This document shows, one piece after another, positions 6,454-14,938 of a stretch of DNA of 23,442 nucleotides (position 1 is its first letter; the number at the start of each line of letters is the position of its first letter). The notes below the pieces were generated by a model. The model saw only the letters and a list, made by a program, of their open reading frames with translations, was not told the DNA's origin and ran no database searches. Location: the NCBI GenBank assembly GCA_964369215.1, contig CAYJEZ010000024.1, positions 1-23,442 on the forward strand, written 5' to 3'. The position numbers and the translations under genes are program-made. This stretch comes from SIG603 sp964369215 (GTDB taxonomy: Bacteria; Bacillota; Clostridia; Oscillospirales; Acutalibacteraceae).

Positions 6454-8625
6454 TTAGTTTCTATCTATTGATAGAACGCCTCTTATTTTGCTTAGTTTAT
6501 CAATAATTAGCTTCAAGTGGTCTAAACCATTAATTGTTATTGTTGTAGATATAAGCACTGTCTCTTTGTCTTTTAATTCTCTTAAGTTGAGGTGGTGAAT
6601 GAATAGTCTCATGTTAGCTAGCTGAACAGTAATATCTGCAAGCATACCAGACCTATTCTCTGCTATCATATGAAGTGTAGACTTAAACTCCTCTTTAACT
6701 TGGCCGGCCCAATGTGCACCTACCCAGCGGTCAGGCTCAGGAGTAGATTTTATGTCATGTGGAACATTTGAGCAAGAGGTTTTATGAATTGATACACCAT
6801 ATCCCCTTGTCACATAGCCAATAATTATATCTCCTGGTAACGGGTTACAGCAACGAGAGAATTTTATTAAACAGCCGTCCATTCCATCTACAAGCACGCC
6901 ACCCACTGCTTTTTTCTCAACAATAGGAACATTAGTATCAGGAGGCGCAACAGTTTTAAGCTTTTGAGCCTCTTCTTTTAGCCTTGGTAAAATTTTTCTC
7001 AGCTGAATTCCGCCGTAGCCTATTGCTGCATAAAGGTCACCTAAGGTCTCGCAACTTTGTTTTTTTCCTACAGAGTCAATTAAATATTGCAGTATTTCGT
7101 CACTAAGAGGAATATTGTTTCTTCTACATTCTCTCTCAAGCTCTTCTCTTCCTTCTACAATGTTCTCTTCTCGTTTCTCTTTCTTAAACCAGTTTCTAAT
7201 CTTGTTTCTAGCCTCACTGGTTTTTACTAGCGTCAGCCAGTCTCTGCTAGGTCCTTTACCTTGCTCTTTAGTAGTTAAAATCTCTATAATTTCACCTGTT
7301 TTTACCGTGTAATCAAGCGGAACTATTCTTTTGTCTACTTTTGCTCCAACCATTCTGTTGCCAACTGCACTGTGTATGGCATAAGCAAAGTCTATTACAT
7401 TCGAGCCCATAGGCAACGATACAACATCGCCTTTAGGCGTAAACACAAATACCTCGTCTGGAACTAGGTCAGTTTTAATAGAGCTAATAATCTCTGTAGG
7501 GTCAGACTCTGCCTCGTTTTCAAGCATAGTCTTAATCCACATAAGTTGTTTATCAATATAGTCGTCTTTGCCGCCCTTAAGCCCTAGCTTATATTTCCAA
7601 TGCGCAGCAATTCCTAGTTCTGCTGTTTGGTGCATATCTGCTGTTCTAATTTGAACCTCAAAAGGAATAGCACTTCTGCCTATAACAGTAGTGTGTAAAC
7701 TTTGATACATATTGGGCTTAGGTGTAGAAATATAGTCTTTAAACCTAGAGGCTAAAGGGTTGAACATGTCGTGTATAACACCTAAAACTGCGTAGCAATC
7801 TGTTATTGTATCTACAATAATTCTAAGCGCAAAAAGGTCGTAAATCTCATCAAAGTTTTTTTGCTGTACAAACATTTTTTTATAAATGCTATTAATACTT
7901 TTTACTCTGCCCTCAATTTGAGGATTATTTACTAATGGCTCTATTCTTTTCATTATTTCAGCTCTGGTGTCTGAAATAAATTTGTCCCGCTTTTCACCTT
8001 TTTTCTCAAGGTTGCTAATTACTTCACCATATGCCACAGGGTCTAAGTATTTTAAAGAGTTGTCTTCCATGTACTCTTTTACCCCACGCATACCAAGCCT
8101 ATGTGCAATAGGTGCATACACCTCTAGGCACTCTAAAGCTTTGTCTCTTTGCTTTTGCTCAGACATATACTCAAGTGTGCTTAAATTGTGCATTCTATCT
8201 GCAAATTTAATAATTATTACCCTTATGTCTTTAGCCATAGCAATAAGCATTTTTCTTATATTTTCTGCCTGAATTTCTTCTCTAGTAGAGTATTCTATCT
8301 TACCTATTTTTGTAAGTCCGTCTACCATTATTGCTATTTCGTTTCCAAACTCTTCTTTAATCTCCCTTAAACTTATATGTGTATCTTCAACTACATCATG
8401 TAGTAAGCCTGAAACTATAGACGGCGTATCCATACCCATTTCAATTAATATACACGCAACTGATATAGGGTGCAAAACATAAGGCTCACCCGAGCGCCTT
8501 TTTTGGTCTTTGTGGCTGTCATTGGCTATTTTATATGCTTTTAAAATAAGCTCTTTATCATATTTTTTGTCAGAGCTACCCATAAGCTCTACTAAATCTT
8601 CATAGGTTCTTGTACTAATATTCAA
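6454..8625 (-). CDS. rel: Bifunctional (p)ppGpp synthetase/hydrolase Rel
   Basis: 723 residues with the full long-RSH layout. The HD hydrolase domain has His52, His76-Asp77 (HDVVEDT) and RMHNLS near 144. The synthetase domain spans about 240-345, with YDLFALRI, the substrate loop RFKD at 294-297, and YQSLHT. TGS is at about 388-448 (DEVFVFTPKGD). The zinc-finger/RIS region has CCNPLPGD, and a C-terminal ACT domain follows. RFKD is the RXKD form seen in bifunctional Rel rather than monofunctional RelA, and the HD site is intact. It should therefore both make and degrade the alarmone, sensing starved ribosomes through its C-terminus. The start is TTG 8625 with AAAGGGGG just upstream. It lies 51 bp after recJ, presumably in the same operon. 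Confidence 0.96.
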   Translation of the reverse strand: MNISTRTYEDLVELMGSSDKKYDKELILKAYKIANDSHKDQKRRSGEPYVLHPISVACILIEMGMDTPSIVSGLLHDVVEDTHISLREIKEEFGNEIAIMVDGLTKIGKIEYSTREEIQAENIRKMLIAMAKDIRVIIIKFADRMHNLSTLEYMSEQKQRDKALECLEVYAPIAHRLGMRGVKEYMEDNSLKYLDPVAYGEVISNLEKKGEKRDKFISDTRAEIMKRIEPLVNNPQIEGRVKSINSIYKKMFVQQKNFDEIYDLFALRIIVDTITDCYAVLGVIHDMFNPLASRFKDYISTPKPNMYQSLHTTVIGRSAIPFEVQIRTADMHQTAELGIAAHWKYKLGLKGGKDDYIDKQLMWIKTMLENEAESDPTEIISSIKTDLVPDEVFVFTPKGDVVSLPMGSNVIDFAYAIHSAVGNRMVGAKVDKRIVPLDYTVKTGEIIEILTTKEQGKGPSRDWLTLVKTSEARNKIRNWFKKEKREENIVEGREELERECRRNNIPLSDEILQYLIDSVGKKQSCETLGDLYAAIGYGGIQLRKILPRLKEEAQKLKTVAPPDTNVPIVEKKAVGGVLVDGMDGCLIKFSRCCNPLPGDIIIGYVTRGYGVSIHKTSCSNVPHDIKSTPEPDRWVGAHWAGQVKEEFKSTLHMIAENRSGMLADITVQLANMRLFIHHLNLRELKDKETVLISTTITINGLDHLKLIIDKLSKIRGVLSIDRN

Positions 8626-8676
8626 TGCTATACCCCCTTTTTGCTATAATCAATTCGTAATATCTATTAATTTAAT

Positions 8677-10725
8677 TTAGTTTTTTATTCTTCCCTCAAG
8701 CACTTTTAGTATTTCAGAGCCCAAAAGGTCTATTTTCCCTTTTGTAGGCAATAGTTTTATTTTAAGCTCGTCAGTGTTATTATAATCAACAAGACCTCTC
8801 TCTTTAAAAACCTCTAAGCCAATAAGAAGTTTTGCTATATTAATTTTAGATGGTGGTAAATCTAAAAGCAGTTGAATTAGGCTTTTTACTTCACCACTTC
8901 TGAGAGTTCTGTAAATATCCGCAAATTCTTCTCTTGTAGGTTTGATGTACTCCATCTCGTCCACTCTAAGGCTTTCTTCTCTTTTATATTTTTCAAATAA
9001 TGAATAAGCATAAATCTCATCTTCTAAATTAAGTGAAGAAGGCTTCATGTCTTTTACTATAATGCTCAAATTTCTTGCACCTTTAAACTCATTAATGTCA
9101 AGGCTTACCGCTAAATCAAGCATCATACCCTCTTTATATTCAAACTCTTGCACTGTACAAAAAAACCTCATACAACTAACGTTTACATTATCTCTTAAGA
9201 ATTTTAGCCTTAAATGCTTGCCACCGCCTACAGGGCTTATCTCCATAAGCTTCATATTAAAAAGCCCAAAAAGTGGAGATATATTTCCTTGCCCAAAAGG
9301 CTCTAATGCTGTTATTTGGTCTGGTATCTCTATACTTAATGCAGTTGGAACCAGTTTTAGGTCTATTTCTAAAGTTTTAGTAGGCATTATATCAAAATGC
9401 TTTTTTGAGTAGTCTTCTATATTTTTTCTAAAACTTTCTAAATTATTAATATGTATGCTAAGCCCTGCCGCTAAATGATGTCCGCCAAATCTTTCAAGTT
9501 TATCGCTACAAGCACTTAAGCACTCAAATAACGAAAAGCCCTCTATGCTTCTGGCGCTTCCTACTCCGTTGCCGTCTTTATCAAATGAAATTACAATTAC
9601 AGGCTTTAAATACTTTTGGGTAAGCCTAGCGGCAACAATGCCTATAACACCACAGTGCCAGTCTTCACCTGCCACTACAATAACCCTTGCATGTTTTAGC
9701 TTCTCACTTGTATCTACCATTTGTATTGCAGACTTTAGTATTTCTGCCTCGACATTTTTTCTTCTATCATTCTCTTCACAAATATCCTCTGCAGACATCT
9801 GCGCGTCTTCTTCATCTTCTGTTATTAAAAGCCTAACTGCTCTCTCAGGTAATCCCATTCTACCCACTGCATTAATTCTTGGAACAATTCCAAAGCTTAA
9901 AGAGCTTGCACTTACCTCTGTTATATTCGCCTTTTCTTTTAATGCTCTTACTCCCTCACGCTCTGTATGCTCTAGTAGGTTTAAGCCGTGCTTTACAATA
10001 ACTCTGTTTTCTCCTTTAAGAGGAACCATGTCGGCAACTGTACCAATAGCGGCTATGTCTGCATAGTTCATAAATACGCTATCTGGGTCGCCGTCTTCCC
10101 ATTCCATAGCCATAACAAGCATTAAAGCAATGCCTGCTCCACAAAAATCTTTATATGTTGATGTACAATCAGCCCTAAATGGGTCTACAACCGCGACAGC
10201 ATCAGGTATTACATCACCCGGGCGGTGGTGGTCTGTTATTACCACGTCAATACCAAGACTTTTTGCATACTCTGTCTCTTTAACTGAGGCTATTCCATTA
10301 TCTACTGTAATAATAAGTTTAACCTCGTAGTCGTTTAAATAGCTTACAGCACTTTCATTCATACCATAGCCTTCGCCCTCTCTACTAGGTATGTAGTACA
10401 TTACATCTGCCCCTATAGACTCTAAGTATGTATATAAAATAACGGTAGCCGTTATTCCGTCTGCATCATAATCACCATATACTGCTATCCTATCAAAATT
10501 ATCTACTGCTTTTTTTATTTTAGCAACTGCTTTGTCCATGTCTATAATATCAAATGGGTTTGTGCTAAGCTCACCCATTTGGATATAGCTCTCTATCTCT
10601 TCAAAAGTGTTTATACCCCTAATTTGTAAAAGCATTGCAAGCATGTTAGGTACACCATATTTAGAGGCAATTTCTGCAGCCTCATTTTTATCAAGTGTTT
10701 TAACATTCCACTTCTTAAAATTCAT
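8677..10725 (-). CDS. recJ: Single-stranded-DNA-specific exonuclease RecJ
   Basis: 682 residues, a 5'-3' ssDNA exonuclease of the DHH superfamily acting in recombination and mismatch or base-excision repair. Metal-binding motifs are present: DYDADG at 85-90, ITVDNG near 140, DHH at 165-167, IAAIGTVADMVPL near 225. The DHHA1 domain has GGHHLAAG at 414-421. An OB-like RecJ domain and a C-terminal extension follow. ATG 10725 is chosen over ATG 10743. It has TTTGGGGGC seven bases upstream, like the G-rich site before rel, while the longer form has none. A strong promoter lies at 10779-10807. In many Firmicutes apt lies between recJ and relA; here the two are directly adjacent. Confidence 0.95.
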   Translation of the reverse strand: MNFKKWNVKTLDKNEAAEIASKYGVPNMLAMLLQIRGINTFEEIESYIQMGELSTNPFDIIDMDKAVAKIKKAVDNFDRIAVYGDYDADGITATVILYTYLESIGADVMYYIPSREGEGYGMNESAVSYLNDYEVKLIITVDNGIASVKETEYAKSLGIDVVITDHHRPGDVIPDAVAVVDPFRADCTSTYKDFCGAGIALMLVMAMEWEDGDPDSVFMNYADIAAIGTVADMVPLKGENRVIVKHGLNLLEHTEREGVRALKEKANITEVSASSLSFGIVPRINAVGRMGLPERAVRLLITEDEEDAQMSAEDICEENDRRKNVEAEILKSAIQMVDTSEKLKHARVIVVAGEDWHCGVIGIVAARLTQKYLKPVIVISFDKDGNGVGSARSIEGFSLFECLSACSDKLERFGGHHLAAGLSIHINNLESFRKNIEDYSKKHFDIMPTKTLEIDLKLVPTALSIEIPDQITALEPFGQGNISPLFGLFNMKLMEISPVGGGKHLRLKFLRDNVNVSCMRFFCTVQEFEYKEGMMLDLAVSLDINEFKGARNLSIIVKDMKPSSLNLEDEIYAYSLFEKYKREESLRVDEMEYIKPTREEFADIYRTLRSGEVKSLIQLLLDLPPSKINIAKLLIGLEVFKERGLVDYNNTDELKIKLLPTKGKIDLLGSEILKVLEGRIKN

Positions 10726-10778
10726 CGTAGCCCCCAAAGTCATTTGTGTAAAATACTATTTCATTATAACTAAACTTC

Positions 10779-10807
10779 ATTATACCACATTTCAAAGTAT
10801 TTATCAA
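10779..10807 (-). promoter_or_regulatory. Promoter of recJ-rel
   Basis: Minus strand: TTGATA (10802-10807), 17-nt spacer, TATAAT (10779-10784), predicting a start near 10772 and a leader of about 47 nt to recJ ATG 10725. Confidence 0.8.
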
Positions 10808-10910
10808 ACAAAATATACAATAAATGTATACAGTTTTTTAATAAATTTTACATAAAATATTTATTGTTTTCCGTCTATTTACATTTAGTAATATTAACAA
10901 GTTAAAGAGT

Positions 10911-10939
10911 TTGACAAAACAAAAATTTGTTGATATTAT
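10911..10939 (+). promoter_or_regulatory. Promoter of glpK cluster with palindromic spacer
   Basis: TTGACA (10911-10916), exactly 17 nt, TATTAT (10934-10939), 64 bp before glpK. The spacer holds an inverted repeat, AACAAA-AA-TTTGTT (10919-10932), which is a plausible operator position. The hexamers are near consensus; the operator role is a guess. Confidence 0.8.
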
Positions 10940-11002
10940 TGTACTAATCAGTGGTAAATTTTAACCAAAAACACTTGGAGTGAAAAGTTAAGGAGCGTTG
11001 TA

Positions 11003-12487
11003 ATGAAAAAGTATGTTTTATCTTTAGACCAAGGAACTACAAGCTCAAGGGCGGTAGTTTTTGATGAAAGCGGAAAAATAGCAGGAATGGCACAAAAAGA
11101 GTTTACTCAGCATTACCCTAACCCAGGTTGGGTAGAGCATGATGCTATAGAGATTTTAGACACCCAACTTTATGCTATGAAGCAAGCCTTGCTAGTAGCA
11201 GGCGTAAGTGATATAGAGGCAATTGGCATAACTAACCAACGAGAAACTGTAGTGGCTTGGAATAGCGACACAGGAAAGCCAATTTGTGGCGCAGTGGTAT
11301 GGCAATGCAGAAGAACCGCTGAAATATGTGAAGAGCTTAAAACCAAAGGGCTTACAGACTACATAAAAGAGACTACAGGGCTTGTTCCTGACCCTTATTT
11401 TTCAGGAACAAAAATGAAGTGGATAATGGACAATGTTCCAGAAGCTAAAGAACTTGCAAAAGAAAATAAGCTTAGATTTGGCACAGTTGACACTTGGCTT
11501 ATTTATAATTTAAGCGGTAAAAAAGACTATATCACCGACTACTCTAACGCGTCTCGAACTATGCTTTTTAACATTCATAACTTAAATTGGGACGACAAAA
11601 TGCTCACTGTTTTAGGCATACCTAAATCTGCACTGCCTACAGTTGTAAGTTCTTCAGGCGTTTTCTCGTATTGTGACGAAAATGTATTAGGTAAAAAAGT
11701 ACCTATTTCAGGAATAGCGGGCGACCAACATGCAGCTCTTTTTGGGCAATGTTGCTTTGAAAAAGGTATGACAAAAAACACTTATGGAACAGGCTGTTTT
11801 ACTCTTATGAATACGGCCGATAAGCCTGTTATGTCTGAAAAAGGCTTACTTACAACAATAGCTTGGAACCTTGACGGAAAAACAACATACGCATTAGAGG
11901 GTAGTGCATTTAATGCTGGCTCTGCTATTCAATGGCTAAGAGACGAGCTTAAAATTATTGAAAGCGCACCTGAGGCAGACATGCTCGCAGAGAGTATTGA
12001 CAGCAACGATGGAGTTTATTTTGTTCCTGCTTTTACAGGCCTTGGAGCACCTTATTGGGACATGTACGCAAGGGGTACTCTTTTAGGTTTAACAAGAGGA
12101 ACAGGCAGGGCGCAAATAGCAAGGGCAGTTCTTGAGAGTATAGCGTATGAAAGTTGCGACTTAATTACAGCTATGGAGGAAGAGGCTAAGGCTAAAATAC
12201 CTGTGCTAAGGGTAGACGGTGGAGCGTCTAGAAGTAGGTTTTTAATGCAGTATCAGTCAGATATGTTAGGTGCAGAAGTTCAAAGACCTGAATGTTTAGA
12301 AACTACTGCTTTAGGAGCGGCATTTTTAGCAGGGCTTGCTGTTGGAGTTTGGAAAGATTTGAAAGAACTTGAAAAAATTTGGACATTAAACGCAAGTTTT
12401 AAACCAGAGGGAAATGAAGAGCAAGTAAAAACCTCTATGAATTATTGGAAAAAAGCAGTTAACGCGGCACGTGGCTGGTTAGAATAA
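11003..12487 (+). CDS. glpK: Glycerol kinase
   Basis: 494 residues, FGGY family, converting glycerol and ATP to sn-glycerol-3-phosphate. The N-terminal phosphate loop is LDQGTTSSRAVVFD (8-21), then GITNQRET (75-82), VWQCRRTA (99-106) and the conserved AGDQHAALFGQ (239-249). KNTYGTGCF (258-266) and DGGASRSRF precede the C-terminus. Length and motifs are standard. Most Firmicute enzymes carry a histidine phosphorylated by HPr in a YHFYG loop before VPIAGMAGDQ. Here that loop reads ENVLG before VPISGIAGDQ, with Asn227 aligned to the histidine, so PTS activation is probably absent. AAGGAGCG precedes the ATG. No glpF or glpD is nearby. The next gene starts 28 bp downstream. Confidence 0.97.
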   Translation: MKKYVLSLDQGTTSSRAVVFDESGKIAGMAQKEFTQHYPNPGWVEHDAIEILDTQLYAMKQALLVAGVSDIEAIGITNQRETVVAWNSDTGKPICGAVVWQCRRTAEICEELKTKGLTDYIKETTGLVPDPYFSGTKMKWIMDNVPEAKELAKENKLRFGTVDTWLIYNLSGKKDYITDYSNASRTMLFNIHNLNWDDKMLTVLGIPKSALPTVVSSSGVFSYCDENVLGKKVPISGIAGDQHAALFGQCCFEKGMTKNTYGTGCFTLMNTADKPVMSEKGLLTTIAWNLDGKTTYALEGSAFNAGSAIQWLRDELKIIESAPEADMLAESIDSNDGVYFVPAFTGLGAPYWDMYARGTLLGLTRGTGRAQIARAVLESIAYESCDLITAMEEEAKAKIPVLRVDGGASRSRFLMQYQSDMLGAEVQRPECLETTALGAAFLAGLAVGVWKDLKELEKIWTLNASFKPEGNEEQVKTSMNYWKKAVNAARGWLE

Positions 12488-12515
12488 AACTGGTGGTATA
12501 AAGGAGATTGTATTG

Positions 12516-14000
12516 ATGGATAAGGCAAAAATCACCTTGGGTGAAGAATTAATTGATGCAGAAATTGGCTCTGTATTGTCAGACTATCTGTCTGGCGATA
12601 GCGTACATATGTTTTGTGGAGGAAAAGGTACATGCGGAAAATGTAAAGTAAAAGCTTTTGGTGCACTGTCAGACATGACTGAGCAAGAGAAAAGCTTTTT
12701 AAGTGACGAAGAAATAAACGACGGAATAAGACTTGCATGCCTTGTGAATATAAAGGGAGACTGTAAGGTTGTTTTATGCGACGAAGAGCGCGACTTTAAC
12801 GTGCAAACATTAGGTTATATGCCTGAAATAAAAATAGACCCATTGTTTGAAAATTACGGAATAGCTATAGACATAGGCACTACCACAGTTGTGTCAAGGT
12901 TATATAATACTAGCGGATTAGTAAGCTCTGTAAGTTCATACAACCCACAAAAAAACTTCGGAGCAGATGTAATAAGCCGTATTGAGGCAAGCTTAAAAGG
13001 CGAGGGAGACGACCTAGCCGCCTGTATTAGAGAAGAAATAAAAGACATGATTTATACTTTGACTGACTGCAAATTTTCCCCTGATGTAGTGGTAATAACA
13101 GGCAATACTGCTATGCTTTACTTACTAACGGGTAAAAATCCAGACTCATTGTCGCACGCTCCTTTTGAGGCAGACGACCTATTCGGACGTTTTATTGAAC
13201 CCGAAGAAATAGGACTCGACTTTAAAGGCAAGGTTTATTTAAGCAAATGTATATCTGCCTTTGTAGGGGCAGATATTAGCACTGCTATTATGTCTAGCGA
13301 GCTATGCAAAGAAGGTCAAAGCAATTTACTTGTTGACATTGGCACAAACGGAGAAATAGTATTGTGGCACAATAACAAACTATATTGTTGTTCTACAGCC
13401 GCAGGCCCTACTTTTGAGGGTGCAGGCATAAGCATGGGCATGAGTGGCTCTACAGGAGCTATTGAACATGTTGATGTTATAGACGGAAAACCTGTTATCA
13501 AAGTGATTGACAATGCCGAAGCAACTGGTATTTGTGGCAGTGGAATGATTGATGCAACAGCTGCGCTTTTAGAGTTAGAAGTAATAGATGAAAATGGATA
13601 TATGGAAGACGAAGAGTACAATTTAACAGATAAAGTTATTGTTAACCAAAAAGACATACGCATGGTTCAGCTTGCAAAAAGCGCTATTTGTTCAGGGATT
13701 TTAACACTTATGGACACTTGCGCAATAAGTGAAAACGACATAGATAACTTTTATATAGCTGGTGGTTTTGGCAGTTATTTAGACCTAAACAAGGGTGCTA
13801 AAATAGGGCTTTACCCAAAAACGCTTGTGTCAAAAGCAAAGGTTATTGGCAACGCCGCAGTGGCGGGTGCATCTATGCTATTATTAAGCAAGTGCTATAT
13901 AGAAGAATGCATTGCAACCGTAAAAAATGCTGAAACAGTAGACCTTAGCACTAACCCTGTGTTTATGGATAATTATGTAGACTGCATGATGTTTGAATAA
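12516..14000 (+). CDS. RACo-like 2Fe-2S / ASKHA (DUF4445) activator protein
   Basis: 494 residues. The N-terminal ferredoxin domain (about 1-88) has the cluster pattern Cys34-x5-Cys40-x2-Cys43 and Cys75. From about 112 to the end is an ASKHA ATPase-like domain: GIAIDIGTTTV, NPQKNFGADVISRIEA, LVDIGTNGEIV, CSTAAGPTFEGAGISMGMSG, GICGSGMIDA, IAGGFGSYLDL. This is the architecture of RACo-type reductive activators of corrinoid proteins, which use ATP to return Co(II) to Co(I). It is shorter than the roughly 630-residue acetogen RACo and appears to lack most of the linker domain. No corrinoid protein or methyltransferase is nearby, so the partner is unknown. AAGGAG at 12501-12506 suits ATG 12516; an in-frame TTG at 12513 is also possible. 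Confidence 0.85.
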   Translation: MDKAKITLGEELIDAEIGSVLSDYLSGDSVHMFCGGKGTCGKCKVKAFGALSDMTEQEKSFLSDEEINDGIRLACLVNIKGDCKVVLCDEERDFNVQTLGYMPEIKIDPLFENYGIAIDIGTTTVVSRLYNTSGLVSSVSSYNPQKNFGADVISRIEASLKGEGDDLAACIREEIKDMIYTLTDCKFSPDVVVITGNTAMLYLLTGKNPDSLSHAPFEADDLFGRFIEPEEIGLDFKGKVYLSKCISAFVGADISTAIMSSELCKEGQSNLLVDIGTNGEIVLWHNNKLYCCSTAAGPTFEGAGISMGMSGSTGAIEHVDVIDGKPVIKVIDNAEATGICGSGMIDATAALLELEVIDENGYMEDEEYNLTDKVIVNQKDIRMVQLAKSAICSGILTLMDTCAISENDIDNFYIAGGFGSYLDLNKGAKIGLYPKTLVSKAKVIGNAAVAGASMLLLSKCYIEECIATVKNAETVDLSTNPVFMDNYVDCMMFE

Positions 14001-14012
14001 CGGAGAGTACTA

Positions 14013-14918
14013 ATGTTTGTTAATAAACTAGATAGTATTGAATTTAGGCTCAATAAAAAAGTCGATTTTAACTGGCTTAAAAAATACGGAACAGCTTTTA
14101 CCGCAATAGACCAAACAGGCTCTGGCTGTGTTATAATAGGCATGGAGAAAAATAATAGAAAGTATTTTTGCAAAATAGCAGGAGCAGATACACTAGAGGG
14201 TGAGATAAGCCCAGAGCAAAGCGTTAAAGAACTTGAAGCAGCCATGCAAATTTATGAAGACTTAAGAGTTTATCCTCTTATAAATTTGGTAGAGTATTTT
14301 ACGCAAGATGAATACTCTGTTGCGGTGTTTGATTGGGCAGAGGGAGACTGCCTTTTTGATCATTGGAATTTTGATAAATATGAAAAAGATTCTTCTCTCA
14401 TTTCTCCTAAAAAAAGATTTTTCAACTTGCCAATAAATAAAAAAATAAAGGCAAGTGACATGTTATTCTCTTTTTTAGAGCATACACATAAAAACTCTTA
14501 TATAGCAGTAGACTTTTACGATGGAAGCATAATATATGATTTTGACAATGACAGTCTTACCATTTGTGATATAGACTTTTTTAAAAAAGCTCCTGTAATT
14601 AACGATGTAGGAGTAAACTGGTGGGGTACAAAAAGACTTAAAGCCCCTGAGGAATATATTTTAAATGCAGTAATTGACGAACGAACCAATATTTTCACTC
14701 TAGGCGCACTTCTTTTTGACTTTTTCGGTAAATTCACACAGGATGATATTAACAAGAGAAGTGCAGATAACTGCTTTACTCCTTGTAGTATATCAAACTG
14801 GACTTTAGGTGAAGCAAGTTATAATGTGCTTGTAAAGGCAACTTGCCCTGAAAGAGAAAAAAGGTACAGCGACATTAAAGAGTTTTATTCCGATTGGAAA
14901 TCGAGTATTTTAATATAA
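14013..14918 (+). CDS. Protein-kinase-fold protein with variant catalytic motifs
   Basis: 301 residues, soluble. Kinase landmarks in order: glycine-rich QTGSGCVIIG (34-43), Lys54 in YFCKIA, a helix-C-like KELEAAMQIYEDL (72-84), hinge-like VFDWAEGD. The catalytic loop reads VDFYDGS at 166-172 instead of HRDLKPEN. CDIDFF (185-190) replaces the DFG motif, APE stands at 211-213, and DERTNIFTLG (222-231) matches the helix-F Asp region. The catalytic Asp167 and metal-binding Asp186 or Asp188 are kept, but the Lys and Asn of the catalytic loop are Tyr and Ser. It may phosphorylate a protein or a small molecule, or be a weak or pseudo kinase. It starts 12 bp after the RACo-like gene with GGAGAG upstream, and ends 20 bp before the exporter. 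Confidence 0.75.
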   Translation: MFVNKLDSIEFRLNKKVDFNWLKKYGTAFTAIDQTGSGCVIIGMEKNNRKYFCKIAGADTLEGEISPEQSVKELEAAMQIYEDLRVYPLINLVEYFTQDEYSVAVFDWAEGDCLFDHWNFDKYEKDSSLISPKKRFFNLPINKKIKASDMLFSFLEHTHKNSYIAVDFYDGSIIYDFDNDSLTICDIDFFKKAPVINDVGVNWWGTKRLKAPEEYILNAVIDERTNIFTLGALLFDFFGKFTQDDINKRSADNCFTPCSISNWTLGEASYNVLVKATCPEREKRYSDIKEFYSDWKSSILI

Positions 14919-14938
14919 TTGAAAGTGTGAGTGCATTA

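Noticed and set aside
9545..10066. 173-residue plus-strand frame inside recJ
   Set aside because: Antisense to conserved RecJ motifs; Ser/Ile/Pro-rich shadow composition and no family resemblance.
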